From assembly GCA_900314935.1 (NCBI GenBank), contig OMXE01000001.1, positions 62,001 through 126,000 on the forward strand: DNA of 64,000 bases, written 5' to 3'. The DNA is from an uncultured Prevotella sp. GTDB lineage: Bacteria > Bacteroidota > Bacteroidia > Bacteroidales > Bacteroidaceae. Below the pieces are notes generated by a model. That model did not search any database, was not told the origin of the DNA, and saw nothing but the letters and a program-made list of their open reading frames with translations. This document shows, one piece after another, positions 34,431-43,386 of this stretch. Numbering within the stretch: the stretch's first letter is position 1; the number at the start of each line of letters is the position of its first letter. The translations under genes and the position numbers were made by a program.

Positions 34431-36044
34431 ATGAAACGAATACTTTTACTTCCGTGCCTCTTGACCATGGCTGCTGTGACGTGGGCACAGGGTCCGAATA
34501 ATTCAGGTCAGTATTACAAGAATGCCAATGGAAAGAAGGGAGCGGCACTCAAGTCGGCGTTGTGTGAGATTATCTATAACAGAACAGAAAGACAATATGG
34601 TGACTTGTGGGGTGACTTCAAGAAAACCGACAAAAGGATCGATGAAGATGAGAACACATTGTATAATGAAGATGGAGACTCATTGGTATGGGATATGTAT
34701 TCCAACATTTCCGAATTTGTTTTTGATGTAAACAAGGATGTTGGTACTGACGGACCAGAAGGTAAATACTACAACTGTGAGCATTCGTTCCCAAGAAGTT
34801 GGTTCGGAGGTAAAGTTGCTCCTATGAACACCGATTTGCATCATATCTATCCAACAGATAAAGCAGTTAACGGTAAACGTGCCAACTGGCCTTTTGGTGA
34901 GACGAATGGAGGTACATACAAATCAGCGAACAACTTCAGTAAATTAGGTGCTTGCACTTATTCTGGTTATACAGGAACTGTTTTCGAGCCAGACAACCAG
35001 TACAAAGGCGACTTTGCGCGTACTTATTTTTATATGGTGACGTGTTATGAGAAGAAGTTGTCTGATTGGTATAATAGTAATGCAAGTAGTTACCCTGGTT
35101 TAGGAGCTACTCTTGATGGTAGTAAATATCCTGCATTTACGACATGGCAGTTGAATATGCTGTTAACTTGGGCTAAGAACGATCGGGTAAGCTACAAGGA
35201 AACCTATAGAAACAAAGCTGTAGCAAAAATCCAGAAAAACCGCAATCCCTTCATTGACTATCCTGGACTGGAACAGTATATTTGGGGTAGTATGAAAGAA
35301 GAAGAGTTCAGTTACAACAACTACCTGATGCCTGAGAATTACACATTGTATATACCAGGCGATGATCCTGGACCTGGTCCTGTTGATCCTCCTGGTCCTT
35401 CAGGAGATGGGAATGTGTATAAGCGTGTGACTTCGACCAATGATTTGGAAGTAGGTGCAGGCTATATCATTGTATGCGAAAGTATGAATACGGCCATGGC
35501 TGAACAAGGCACCGACATTCGAAAATATGTTAGTCTGACCACTACTAACGGCGCTGTGACAACAGAGGTGAACAAAAGCGGCAAACCTTATGAGTTGACA
35601 TTAGGCGTTTCAGGTAGTAATTACACTCTTTACGATGAAACGGGTAAGGTTTATTTGGCACATACTAAGAATGAAAACAAACTCCATACTGCCACTTCTG
35701 CGACTGCAACAGGAGCACAATGGACAATTACGTTCAGTGGTGAGAAAAATGCAGTAATAAAGAACACAAGAAATACAGATTATACCATCAAGTATAATAC
35801 AAATGATCCTCGTTTCGCTTGTTACAAGAGCACTGTTAGTGTGGCCACCGATATTCAACTCTACAAGCGTCAGCCTGTAAGTACCAGTGTTACTACGGAG
35901 GCAACCTTCCCCATCGACAAGGCGAAGCCCAACACGATTATCTATGACCTGCAGGGCCGCAAGGTTGGCACAACAGTCAATGGAACACCCCTCCTGAAGA
36001 AGGGTGTTTATATCATGAGTGGAAGAAAGGTCATTGCAAAATAA
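34431..36044 (+). CDS. Secreted endonuclease I (NucM/EndA family)
   Basis: 537 residues from ATG 34431 (signal peptide ILLLPCLLTMAAVTWAQ). The nuclease domain has the family's catalytic NCEHSFPRSWFGG (His118), NTDLHHIYPTDKAVNGKR and NWPFGE; it cuts DNA and RNA non-specifically, with a metal ion at the His/Asn site. A Pro/Gly-rich linker (DDPGPGPVDPPGPSGDG) joins it to a beta-rich domain (~340-480: 'GAGYIIVCESMNTAMAEQG', similar to the ligand-binding style of the protein at 19473) and the tail YDLQGRKVG...GVYIMSGRKVIAK, a sorting-type end. Probably exported to digest extracellular DNA for nucleotides. A terminator follows directly. Confidence 0.9.
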   Translation: MKRILLLPCLLTMAAVTWAQGPNNSGQYYKNANGKKGAALKSALCEIIYNRTERQYGDLWGDFKKTDKRIDEDENTLYNEDGDSLVWDMYSNISEFVFDVNKDVGTDGPEGKYYNCEHSFPRSWFGGKVAPMNTDLHHIYPTDKAVNGKRANWPFGETNGGTYKSANNFSKLGACTYSGYTGTVFEPDNQYKGDFARTYFYMVTCYEKKLSDWYNSNASSYPGLGATLDGSKYPAFTTWQLNMLLTWAKNDRVSYKETYRNKAVAKIQKNRNPFIDYPGLEQYIWGSMKEEEFSYNNYLMPENYTLYIPGDDPGPGPVDPPGPSGDGNVYKRVTSTNDLEVGAGYIIVCESMNTAMAEQGTDIRKYVSLTTTNGAVTTEVNKSGKPYELTLGVSGSNYTLYDETGKVYLAHTKNENKLHTATSATATGAQWTITFSGEKNAVIKNTRNTDYTIKYNTNDPRFACYKSTVSVATDIQLYKRQPVSTSVTTEATFPIDKAKPNTIIYDLQGRKVGTTVNGTPLLKKGVYIMSGRKVIAK

Positions 36045-36045
36045 A

Positions 36046-36090
36046 GAAATCCCCCAACGCCTCATAGAGATGTTGGGGGTATTTGTTTCT
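36046..36090. terminator. Intrinsic terminator between nuclease and metG
   Basis: CCCCCAAC (36051-36058) pairs with GTTGGGGG (36072-36079), followed by TATTTGTTTCTTT on the plus strand and TTTCTTTATTTT on the minus strand; probably serves both convergent genes. Confidence 0.88.
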
Positions 36091-36107
36091 TTAGACGTTT
36101 ACTCTGT

Positions 36108-38177
36108 CTATCCTACCTGACTACCTGGCTTCACGTCTTTTGTTGTAGTAACCACGCTGAGGCTCTCATCTGCATCAACAGCAGAGAGAATCATTCCCTG
36201 ACTCTCGATGCCCATCATCTTACGTGGTTCGAAATTGGCCACGAAGAGGATACGCTTACCGATAAGTTCCTCGGGGTTCTCGTAGAAAGCGGCAATACCT
36301 GAGCAGATGGTGCGATCTATGCCAGAACCATCATCAATAGTGAACTGTAACAGCTTCTTCGACTTCTTCACCTTCTGACAGTCTTTTACCAGACCCACAC
36401 GGATGTCGAGTTTCTCAAAGGTTTCGAAATCCACATTGTCCTTGATGGGTGCAGCCTTATAGGCAGCGGCCTCATTCGCTTTCTTGGTAGCTTCCAGCTT
36501 GTCAAGTTGCTTCTGGATGGTCTCATCCTCAATCTTCTCGAAAAGCAGTGAGGGCTCACCTAACTGATGACCGGCCTTCAAAAGGTCTGTACTGCCCAAC
36601 TTCTCCCATTCGAAGTTATCAATGGCAAGCATCTCGCGGAGCTTCTTGCTGCTGAATGGCAGGAACGGCTCGAATGCAATAGCAAGGTTGGCTGTCAACT
36701 GCAAGCAGATATTCAGGATGGTCTCGCAACGCTTGGGATCGGTCTTCCAAACCTTCCACGGCTCGCACTCGGTGATATAACGGTTACCGATACGTGCCAG
36801 GTTCATGGCCTCGAACTGTGCATCGCGGAACTTGAACTGCTCCAGCAGTGTCTCCACCTTCTCTTTCACGTCCTTGAATTCCGCCAAGGCCTGCTTGTCA
36901 ACATCTGTCAGTTCACCACAAGCTGGAACCACACCATTCCAGTATTTCTTTGTGAGTTGCAATGCACGGTTCACGAAGTTACCATACACAGCCACCAGTT
37001 CGTTGTTATTGCGGTCCTGGAAATCCTTCCAAGTAAAGTTATTGTCCTTGGTCTCCGGTGCATTGGCGGTCAGCACATAGCGCAGCACATCCTGCTTGCC
37101 CGGCATGTCCACCAGATACTCATGCAGCCACACAGCCCAGTTCCTTGAGGTAGAGATCTTGTCGTTCTCAAGGTTCAGGAACTCGTTGGCCGGCACATTA
37201 TCAGGCATGATATACTTACCATGAGCACGCATCATCACAGGGAAGATGATGCAGTGGAACACGATATTGTCCTTACCGATGAAGTGTACCAGTCTGGTGT
37301 CCTCATCCTGCCACCATTTCTCCCAGCTGCCCCATTTCTCGGGCTCACGGTCGCACAGCTCCTTCGTGTTCGACACATAGCCGATGGGCGCATCGAACCA
37401 CACATAGAGCACCTTACCTTCGGCACCCTCCACAGGAACAGGAATTCCCCAGTCAAGGTCGCGAGTCATGGCGCGGGGCTGCAGATCCATGTCGAGCCAG
37501 CTCTTGCACTGACCATACACATTCGGTCGCCACTCCTTATGCTCCTCGAGAATCCACTGCTTCAGCCACTCCTGATACTCGTTCAGGGGCAGATACCAGT
37601 TCTTCGTCTCCTTCAGCACGGGCGTAGACCCCGAGATGGTAGATTTCGGATTGATGAGCTCGGTAGGAGAGAGGTCACGACCGCATTTCTCGCACTGGTC
37701 GCCATAGGCACCCTCGTTATGACAATGCGGGCACTCGCCCGTCACGTAACGGTCGGCCAGGAACTGCTTCGCCTCCTCGTCGTAGAGCTGGGTAGTAGTC
37801 TCCTCCGTCAGCTTCCCCTCATCATAGAGCTTACGGAACCATTCGGCGGCAAACTTATGATGTGTCTCCGATGTTGTCCTGCTGTATATGTCGAACGAGA
37901 TGCCGAACTCCTCGAAGCTCTTCTTGATCATCTCATGGTAGCGATCCACCACATCTTGCGGGGTAATCCCCTCCTTACGGGCGCGGATGGTAATGGGCAC
38001 ACCATGTTCATCCGAACCACCGATAAACAGCACCTCGCGCTTCTTCAGTCGTAAGTAGCGCACATAGATGTCTGCAGGTACATATACACCGGCCAGGTGA
38101 CCGATATGAACACCACCATTGGCATAAGGCAGTGCCGACGTCACCGTCGTTCTCTTGAATCTCTTGTTCTGTTCCAT
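36108..38177 (-). CDS. metG: Methionyl-tRNA synthetase
   Basis: 689 residues, full length with the C-terminal tRNA-binding (EMAP/Trbp111) domain (~585-689: [20 protein letters not shown]). Class I motifs: HIGH-type [16 protein letters not shown]-type DKISTSRNW, and the zinc knuckle CPHC...CEKC (~148-164) of the MetRS1 type. A TACCTTTG box lies on the minus strand at 38196-38203, 19 bases before the start, with a second at 38279-38286; the latter is part of an imperfect palindrome (TACCTTCGG/CCAAAGGTA). Confidence 0.97.
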   Translation of the reverse strand: MEQNKRFKRTTVTSALPYANGGVHIGHLAGVYVPADIYVRYLRLKKREVLFIGGSDEHGVPITIRARKEGITPQDVVDRYHEMIKKSFEEFGISFDIYSRTTSETHHKFAAEWFRKLYDEGKLTEETTTQLYDEEAKQFLADRYVTGECPHCHNEGAYGDQCEKCGRDLSPTELINPKSTISGSTPVLKETKNWYLPLNEYQEWLKQWILEEHKEWRPNVYGQCKSWLDMDLQPRAMTRDLDWGIPVPVEGAEGKVLYVWFDAPIGYVSNTKELCDREPEKWGSWEKWWQDEDTRLVHFIGKDNIVFHCIIFPVMMRAHGKYIMPDNVPANEFLNLENDKISTSRNWAVWLHEYLVDMPGKQDVLRYVLTANAPETKDNNFTWKDFQDRNNNELVAVYGNFVNRALQLTKKYWNGVVPACGELTDVDKQALAEFKDVKEKVETLLEQFKFRDAQFEAMNLARIGNRYITECEPWKVWKTDPKRCETILNICLQLTANLAIAFEPFLPFSSKKLREMLAIDNFEWEKLGSTDLLKAGHQLGEPSLLFEKIEDETIQKQLDKLEATKKANEAAAYKAAPIKDNVDFETFEKLDIRVGLVKDCQKVKKSKKLLQFTIDDGSGIDRTICSGIAAFYENPEELIGKRILFVANFEPRKMMGIESQGMILSAVDADESLSVVTTTKDVKPGSQVG

Positions 38178-38311
38178 TTTTACCTAATTTGGGTGCAAAG
38201 GTACGAAAATTCTGAGTAAGAGAGAAGGAAAGTTCACTTTTCTTTATATTTCCGAGTGCATTATACCTTCGGAGGAGCCAAAGGTAGTAAAAAACGAGAG
38301 AAAAGCTTGTC

Positions 38312-39883
38312 TTACACTAAGATGCCACGTTCTGCCCAATCGCCCCTATCCAGACTACGGTACCCGATTGCTTCGCCGATATGAATACTCTGCACCTTCT
38401 CCGAGCCGTCAAGGTCAGCTATGGTGCGAGCCACCTTAAGAATGCGACTGTAGGCACGGGCACTGAGTTTAAGCCGTTCCATGGCCATGCGGAGTATGTT
38501 TAGGCTTTCCGCATCGGGTTCCGCATATTCGTGGAGCATGCGTTCGGTCATCTGAGCATTGCAGTGGATGCGCCCTTCACCTATCCCGGCGGGAAGTGCA
38601 CTGAAGCGGGCCTCTTGTATCTGTCGGGCCTTGATCACCCGTTTGCGGATCTTCTCACTGGGCTCTCCTGGTTCCATCTGAGAAAGCTCAGCAAAGGGAA
38701 CTGCCTGAATTTCGCACTGGATATCTATACGATCGAGTAAAGGTCCTGATATCTTATTCATGTAACGTTGTATCTGTCCTGGGGTGCAGACACAATTGTG
38801 AGTGACGTCTCCGTAGTATCCACAAGGGCATGGATTCATCGATGCGACGAGCATGAAGGAACAGGGATACTCCACATTGTATTTGGCACGACTAATGGTA
38901 ATCTTTCGGTCTTCCAAAGGCTGACGAAGTACTTCAAGCACGGATCTGCTCAGCTCAGGAATCTCATCCAGAAAAAGTACGCCATTGTGGGCCAAGGAGA
39001 TTTCACCGGGCTGGGGATTATTACCGCCTCCGCAGAGTGCAGCTTGCGAGATGGTGTGATGAGGGGAGCGAAAAGGACGTTGGGAGATGAGGCTCATTCC
39101 GTGTCCTAACTTGCCTGCCACGCTGTGGATCTGTGTTGTCTCAAGACTTTCTGCCAACGATAGGGGAGGTAGGATTCCAGGGAGTCGTTTGGCCATCATG
39201 GATTTTCCACTTCCTGGTGGCCCGATCATAATTAAATTATGTCCACCAGCTGCCGCCACTTCCATGGCACGTTTCACATTCTCCTGTCCGCGAACATCAG
39301 CAAAATCCAGATCAAAGTGACACTGCTGCTGAAAAAACTCCTTCCGAGTGTCGATGACGGTTGGCTCGTAATACTTTAAGCCGTTGAAGAATTGGATGAC
39401 GTCCATCAAACTCTCCATGCCATATACAGAGATGTTGTTTACCACCGCTGCCTCTCGGATATTCTGTATGGGTACGATCAGACCTTTGAACCGTTCTGCA
39501 CGGGCACGGATAGCAACAGGTAGAGCCCCCCTGAAGGGTTGCAGCTTACCATCGAGTCCTAATTCTCCAACCAGCATATATTCGTGGAGATGACCGCGTT
39601 CCACCTTGTTGTTGGCAGCGAGTATGGCAATGGCCAAGGGAAGATCATAGGCGCTGCCCTCCTTCCTGAGATCCGCAGGAGCCATGTTTACCGTAATGTC
39701 TGCAACAGGGAATTTGTATCCGATATTCTGACAAGCTGCTGCAATACGGTCACGACTCTCCTTCACGGCGCTGTCAGGCAGTCCTGTGAGATGGTAGAGC
39801 ACTCCTCTCGTCATGCTCACTTCGATGGTTACGGTGGTAACGTCCAAGCCGTTTACGGCTGCACAGAATGTTTTTACTAACAT
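38312..39883 (-). CDS. ComM/YifB-family AAA+ ATPase (Mg-chelatase-like)
   Basis: 523 residues: an N-terminal Lon-protease-like S5 fold (MLVKTFCAAVNGLDVTTVTI, GLPDSAVKESRDRI), a central ChlI-type AAA+ core (Walker A IGPPGSGKSMMAKRLPG, ~212; FRSPHHTISQAALCGGG; LFLDEIPEL) and a C-terminal lid (LSARAYSRILKVARTIADL). ComM helps integrate incoming DNA during natural transformation by driving branch migration. A competence-related comF gene lies elsewhere in this window. It sits between the thioredoxin-fold lipoprotein gene and metG on one strand. Confidence 0.93.
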   Translation of the reverse strand: MLVKTFCAAVNGLDVTTVTIEVSMTRGVLYHLTGLPDSAVKESRDRIAAACQNIGYKFPVADITVNMAPADLRKEGSAYDLPLAIAILAANNKVERGHLHEYMLVGELGLDGKLQPFRGALPVAIRARAERFKGLIVPIQNIREAAVVNNISVYGMESLMDVIQFFNGLKYYEPTVIDTRKEFFQQQCHFDLDFADVRGQENVKRAMEVAAAGGHNLIMIGPPGSGKSMMAKRLPGILPPLSLAESLETTQIHSVAGKLGHGMSLISQRPFRSPHHTISQAALCGGGNNPQPGEISLAHNGVLFLDEIPELSRSVLEVLRQPLEDRKITISRAKYNVEYPCSFMLVASMNPCPCGYYGDVTHNCVCTPGQIQRYMNKISGPLLDRIDIQCEIQAVPFAELSQMEPGEPSEKIRKRVIKARQIQEARFSALPAGIGEGRIHCNAQMTERMLHEYAEPDAESLNILRMAMERLKLSARAYSRILKVARTIADLDGSEKVQSIHIGEAIGYRSLDRGDWAERGILV

Positions 39884-39936
39884 ATTAGATTTATGATTAA
39901 GTTGATAATTGGTTGTTTGCTAGAGTTCAAGAAATT

Positions 39937-40947
39937 TCACTCCTCATCCTTCTTCAGCATCTTCTTTAGTCGATCTTGTAGGTCATTCGCGTTCAACCCT
40001 CGGGCAACAACCTTTCCACTGGTATCCATGATGACATTGTCGGGGATGGATAAAAGGCCGAACTTGGCAAGGAGCTGACCGTCGAAGGTCTGCTCGTCGC
40101 AGATGGTTGACCATGCCACGGAATCGTGCTTCAGGAAATTACGGCAGTCGCGCTTAGAACCGTCGATACAGATGCCGACAATGCCCAGCTGACTGCGGTT
40201 GTCGGTATAGAGGTTGCGCAGACGGCGCAGGATATCCTGACTCTCGTAGTTCCAGGTTGACCAGACATGAACCACAGCTACCTTTCCGCGCAGAGCGGCA
40301 TCGGAAACACTGCGGCCATAGATGTCAACAGCAGTGAATGAAGGTAACCTGTCGTTTACCTGCATGGTCTTCAGAATGTCGATATCGTGTTTCAGACGGA
40401 CCAGTGCAACGTTCTCACGCTGCGCCTTCAACAATACATCGGCCAGCTGGGAGGCTTGACGGTAGTCGGGGGTAACCGACAGAATGAAGTATTGCTTGAG
40501 CAGGTAGATGCTGACGGGTGATTTGGGATTGTCCTTGATGAACATCGCCGCTGTTTTTGTTGCCTCGGGTGGGGATGCGTTGGCCACGGCCTGACGGAAA
40601 CGACTCATGAGCTCGTTGGCATCGGAGCCTTCGACCATCATCTCCTTGAGGTGGGTGGCATCGCCCTTGACATGGGCGGTCTTGCCTGATTCGGCAAAGA
40701 TGGGCTGTTCGGAGAAGTTAGGGAACACCAGCATGATGGTGCCCTTGTCCTCGCAAGGTATCTGATAGCTGAAGCGACCGCCGTTGGTGTGGATGGTGTC
40801 AACACCGTCGATGAGTCCGTCGGTGCTATATACATAGAACTCACCCTGATTCAGGTTGAGGAAACGTCCTTCGATCTTGAACTGACCGCTGGGTGCTCCA
40901 CATGAAACCAGAATCAGGGCGAGTAGTATATAGCTATATCGCTTCAT
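39937..40947 (-). CDS. TlpA-like thioredoxin-fold lipoprotein lacking the CxxC motif
   Basis: 336 residues. Lipobox LILVSC (Cys16) followed by GAPSG, so probably periplasm-facing. Residues ~22-115 match the DUF4369 type of domain that often precedes thioredoxin domains (FKIEGRFLNLNQGEFYVYST). The C-terminal half has a TlpA/AhpC fold (LPSFTAVDIYGRSVSDAALRG), but the redox site reads HVWSTWNYESQDI where WCxxC is expected; both active-site cysteines are absent. It is therefore unlikely to be an oxidoreductase and may be a binding or scaffold protein. It starts 12 bases after the TPR/OmpA-like lipoprotein gene. Confidence 0.85.
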   Translation of the reverse strand: MKRYSYILLALILVSCGAPSGQFKIEGRFLNLNQGEFYVYSTDGLIDGVDTIHTNGGRFSYQIPCEDKGTIMLVFPNFSEQPIFAESGKTAHVKGDATHLKEMMVEGSDANELMSRFRQAVANASPPEATKTAAMFIKDNPKSPVSIYLLKQYFILSVTPDYRQASQLADVLLKAQRENVALVRLKHDIDILKTMQVNDRLPSFTAVDIYGRSVSDAALRGKVAVVHVWSTWNYESQDILRRLRNLYTDNRSQLGIVGICIDGSKRDCRNFLKHDSVAWSTICDEQTFDGQLLAKFGLLSIPDNVIMDTSGKVVARGLNANDLQDRLKKMLKKDEE

Positions 40948-40959
40948 GAAAGGCGATGA

Positions 40960-42639
40960 TTATTTGCTGACGTTCAGTAACTCCAGGTCGTTATTGGCGT
41001 ATGCTGCCAGACTGGGATCGAGGTTCAGGGCCTCCTTCAGGAAACCAGAGGCGATGCTTGAACGTCCCTGACGGGCGGCAACCAGTGCCTGCAGGTACTT
41101 GGTCATGCCATCCTTGTTCTTCACGCTGTTGAGGATCACCTCAGCAGTAGCGTAGTTCTTGTTCAGCAGCTCAGCTAGACCTGCGAGGTTGCTCTCGCTG
41201 TTGGCGAGGTTCCTGGCAGCCTCTGCGTAGTTACCCTTGGCAATGTTCAGGGCACCGAGCACGTTGTTCAGACCGTTGGCGTTGGTGGCCTTACCGATGT
41301 AGTTCTCGGCATTGGCAATGTCACCGTTCTGCAGGGCCATCATACCGAGGTTGGCATTGGCCTCAGGAGCGTTGCTCAGTACGTTGAACACCTTGTTGAT
41401 ATACTCCTTGGCTGCATCGTTGTTACCCTTGTTGAACTCGAGGGCTGCGATGTTGTTCAGTGCACGGTAGTCGTTGGGATACAGCTGGGCGGTCTTCTTA
41501 TAGATCTCCTCCTGCTTGTTCACATCGTCTGTAAGGGTAGCCGAATAGAGCAGCTCGTCAACGCTGAGCTGAGCCGGGTCGGCCACATACTGCTGTTGGA
41601 TCTGCTCATCGCTGCGACCGATGGTCTCGTAGTTGATAATCATGCGTGAACGACGGAGCTCGGGCAGGATGCCGTCGGCCAGCTCACGATAGCCGGCAGA
41701 CATGTTGCGGATTTGCTGCTCGCGTTCCTGCGGATCCTTATACATAGAGAGCACGCGGAGGATGACATCCTTATCCTGGATGTTGCTGGCCTGTACCAGC
41801 TGCTGGAAACCATCCCAGTCCTCTGCGGTGTACTTGGCATTGATATCGGTGTTCACCTTGGTCTTCTTGAGCTGATCCTTCACATACTGCTCAGCAGTGT
41901 TCTGACGCTTGTTAGCCAGCTTGTCGTTGAAGTCGTAAGCACCCTCGGGAGAAGCGAAGCCCAACACGTCGATGTCCTTAATGGCCAGAGTCTCGCGCTC
42001 GCGATTGATGCGTTTCAGCATCTCCACGAACTCGGTGATGGAGTTGTTCTTCAGCTCGCTCTTGCGCAGGTTAGCCTGGTTGACGAGGAACTTGATCTGT
42101 GCCTCCTGCTTGTGGGCGTTGATGCGCTGGAAGGTGTCGGGAGCGATGCAGGCACCTGTTGATGTGAGCAGGTTGCGATACAGCTCGGAAGTAGCGATAA
42201 CACCCTCGGCCACCTTCACGGCAGGAACACTCACCTTTTTCTTACCCACCTTGGCATCGAAGGTAAGATAGAGATCACTCTTCTGCATGGCAGGAATATA
42301 GGTGAAGATATTCTTCATGGTGTAGTTACCACCCAGCTTATACGAAATGGTCTGGTCGTTGCCCTGAACCTTTTCACCCTGGAAGGTAGCACTCTGTCCC
42401 TGTACCACATCACCGTTGCTGCAACGGAGCTCAGGAATAACAGAAACAACAGCCTTCTTCTTCAGGTATTTCTCGGGGAACATCCCGTTGATGGTAACAG
42501 GTACTTTTCCGGCTTCAGTTTCCATGGGGTTAGGAACAACGTTGAAATTGTCGGCAGAGAGAGCACCCAGCTTCGAGGAGCATGAGGTCATAGCGATCAT
42601 GCCGACAGCAGAAACGAATAAAATCAGATTTTTGCGCAT
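40960..42639 (-). CDS. Lipoprotein with OmpA-like segment and TPR repeats
   Basis: 559 residues from ATG 42639; a longer frame exists but runs into the tRNA gene. Lipobox IAMTSC (Cys20), then a beta-rich N-terminal part, a region with OmpA-like spacing (IKDIDVLGFASPEGAYDFND, LANKRQNTAEQYVKD) around residues 220-270, and TPR repeats from ~370 onward (DYRALNNIAALEFNKGNND, APEANANLGMMALQNGDI). It may tether the envelope or hold an assembly together. Encoded 20 bases after tRNA-Leu on the same strand, with no promoter between, so the tRNA and this mRNA probably come from one transcript. Confidence 0.88.
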   Translation of the reverse strand: MRKNLILFVSAVGMIAMTSCSSKLGALSADNFNVVPNPMETEAGKVPVTINGMFPEKYLKKKAVVSVIPELRCSNGDVVQGQSATFQGEKVQGNDQTISYKLGGNYTMKNIFTYIPAMQKSDLYLTFDAKVGKKKVSVPAVKVAEGVIATSELYRNLLTSTGACIAPDTFQRINAHKQEAQIKFLVNQANLRKSELKNNSITEFVEMLKRINRERETLAIKDIDVLGFASPEGAYDFNDKLANKRQNTAEQYVKDQLKKTKVNTDINAKYTAEDWDGFQQLVQASNIQDKDVILRVLSMYKDPQEREQQIRNMSAGYRELADGILPELRRSRMIINYETIGRSDEQIQQQYVADPAQLSVDELLYSATLTDDVNKQEEIYKKTAQLYPNDYRALNNIAALEFNKGNNDAAKEYINKVFNVLSNAPEANANLGMMALQNGDIANAENYIGKATNANGLNNVLGALNIAKGNYAEAARNLANSESNLAGLAELLNKNYATAEVILNSVKNKDGMTKYLQALVAARQGRSSIASGFLKEALNLDPSLAAYANNDLELLNVSK

Positions 42640-42659
42640 AATAAACAAAGATTTGAAGG

Positions 42660-42745
42660 TGCCGCGAGCGGGACTCGAACCCGCACAGCCATCACTGGCC
42701 AAGGGATTTTAAGTCCCTCGTGTCTACCAATTCCACCATTGCGGC
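42660..42745 (-). tRNA. tRNA-Leu (anticodon TAA)
   Basis: Minus-strand class II tRNA, 86 bases. Anticodon stem AGGGA/TCCCT with loop CTTAAAA (anticodon TAA, reads TTA/TTG), long variable arm, T arm GCGGG-TTCGAGT-CCCGC. The acceptor pairs GCCGCAA with TCGCGGC, leaving an A-C mismatch at pair 6-67. No encoded CCA. Confidence 0.95.
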
Positions 42746-42766
42746 ATGGTTTTATGGAAAACGGTG

Positions 42767-42798
42767 CAAAGATAGTTGGATTTCTTCTAAAAGCCAAA
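42767..42798 (-). promoter_or_regulatory. Promoter of tRNA-Leu and downstream envelope genes
   Basis: Minus strand: TTTG (42795-42798), 20 bases, TATCTTTG (42767-42774). Fully consensus. Confidence 0.87.
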
Positions 42799-42825
42799 AT
42801 TTTTTGCACCTTTTAATATATAGGC

Positions 42826-43386
42826 CTAATTATTCACAGATAGAATACCATTAGGACCAGTGGTTGTGGCGTGGTAGCGATAGAGTTTCTCGCCAGGACC
42901 GCCATCGATAATGATTCCGCTGTTGTTCATGTCGTAGGTCCGTCCGCACCTGCTGCATTTGGCCTTGCCATCAGAGGTCATGGAGAGGAGGTAGCGGGGC
43001 CGACTGTCGTTCTCGTAGCAGTTGGGGCATTGGGCATCGTAGGCATAGAACACAGGGGGATCGCTGAGCAGACCGAAGCCTACGATGATGCCGCTCTCGT
43101 TGTTTACGCCAAGGATGGGGAGCCGTTGCTGTTCCACGGAGGTCATGGGCTGACGACTGCTTTGACTATGACTGTTGGTGAAGGTGAAGTAGTTGCCTGA
43201 GACGGATACGCGACAGAACGTGCCGGGCGCCATAGCGTTCATGGACACCGAAAGGGTTGCATCGAGGTGCAGACTGTTGTCGTAGACCAACCGCACACGG
43301 TGTGACGAGTACTCAAAGTCACTCTCACCACAACCCCCAAGAACAAACAGGGCCAATAGCCCAATAACCCAACGTCTCACTATCAA
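42826..43386 (-). CDS. Lipoprotein with two CxxC pairs (zinc-ribbon/Rieske-like)
   Basis: About 184-186 residues; the start may be TTG 43386, overlapping the argH stop, or GTG 43380. The signal VIGLLALFVLGGC ends in a lipobox, followed by GESDFEY. The last third has AQCPNCYEND and AKCSRCGRTYDMNNSG, followed by GPGEKLYRYHA. The spacing resembles the two-loop cluster site of Rieske proteins, but both sites are CxxC, so a zinc ribbon is more likely. Shows no enzyme domain. Downstream of argH and probably co-transcribed with it; the physiological link is unclear. Confidence 0.75.
   Translation of the reverse strand: MIVRRWVIGLLALFVLGGCGESDFEYSSHRVRLVYDNSLHLDATLSVSMNAMAPGTFCRVSVSGNYFTFTNSHSQSSRQPMTSVEQQRLPILGVNNESGIIVGFGLLSDPPVFYAYDAQCPNCYENDSRPRYLLSMTSDGKAKCSRCGRTYDMNNSGIIIDGGPGEKLYRYHATTTGPNGILSVNN

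Noticed and set aside
37221..38054. 277-codon open frame antisense to metG
   Set aside because: Shadow frame; no recognisable domain and the opposite strand is clearly coding.
42640..42702. Longer N terminus for the TPR lipoprotein
   Set aside because: The added codons read through the tRNA-Leu 3' end; the ATG at 42639 gives a clean lipoprotein signal.
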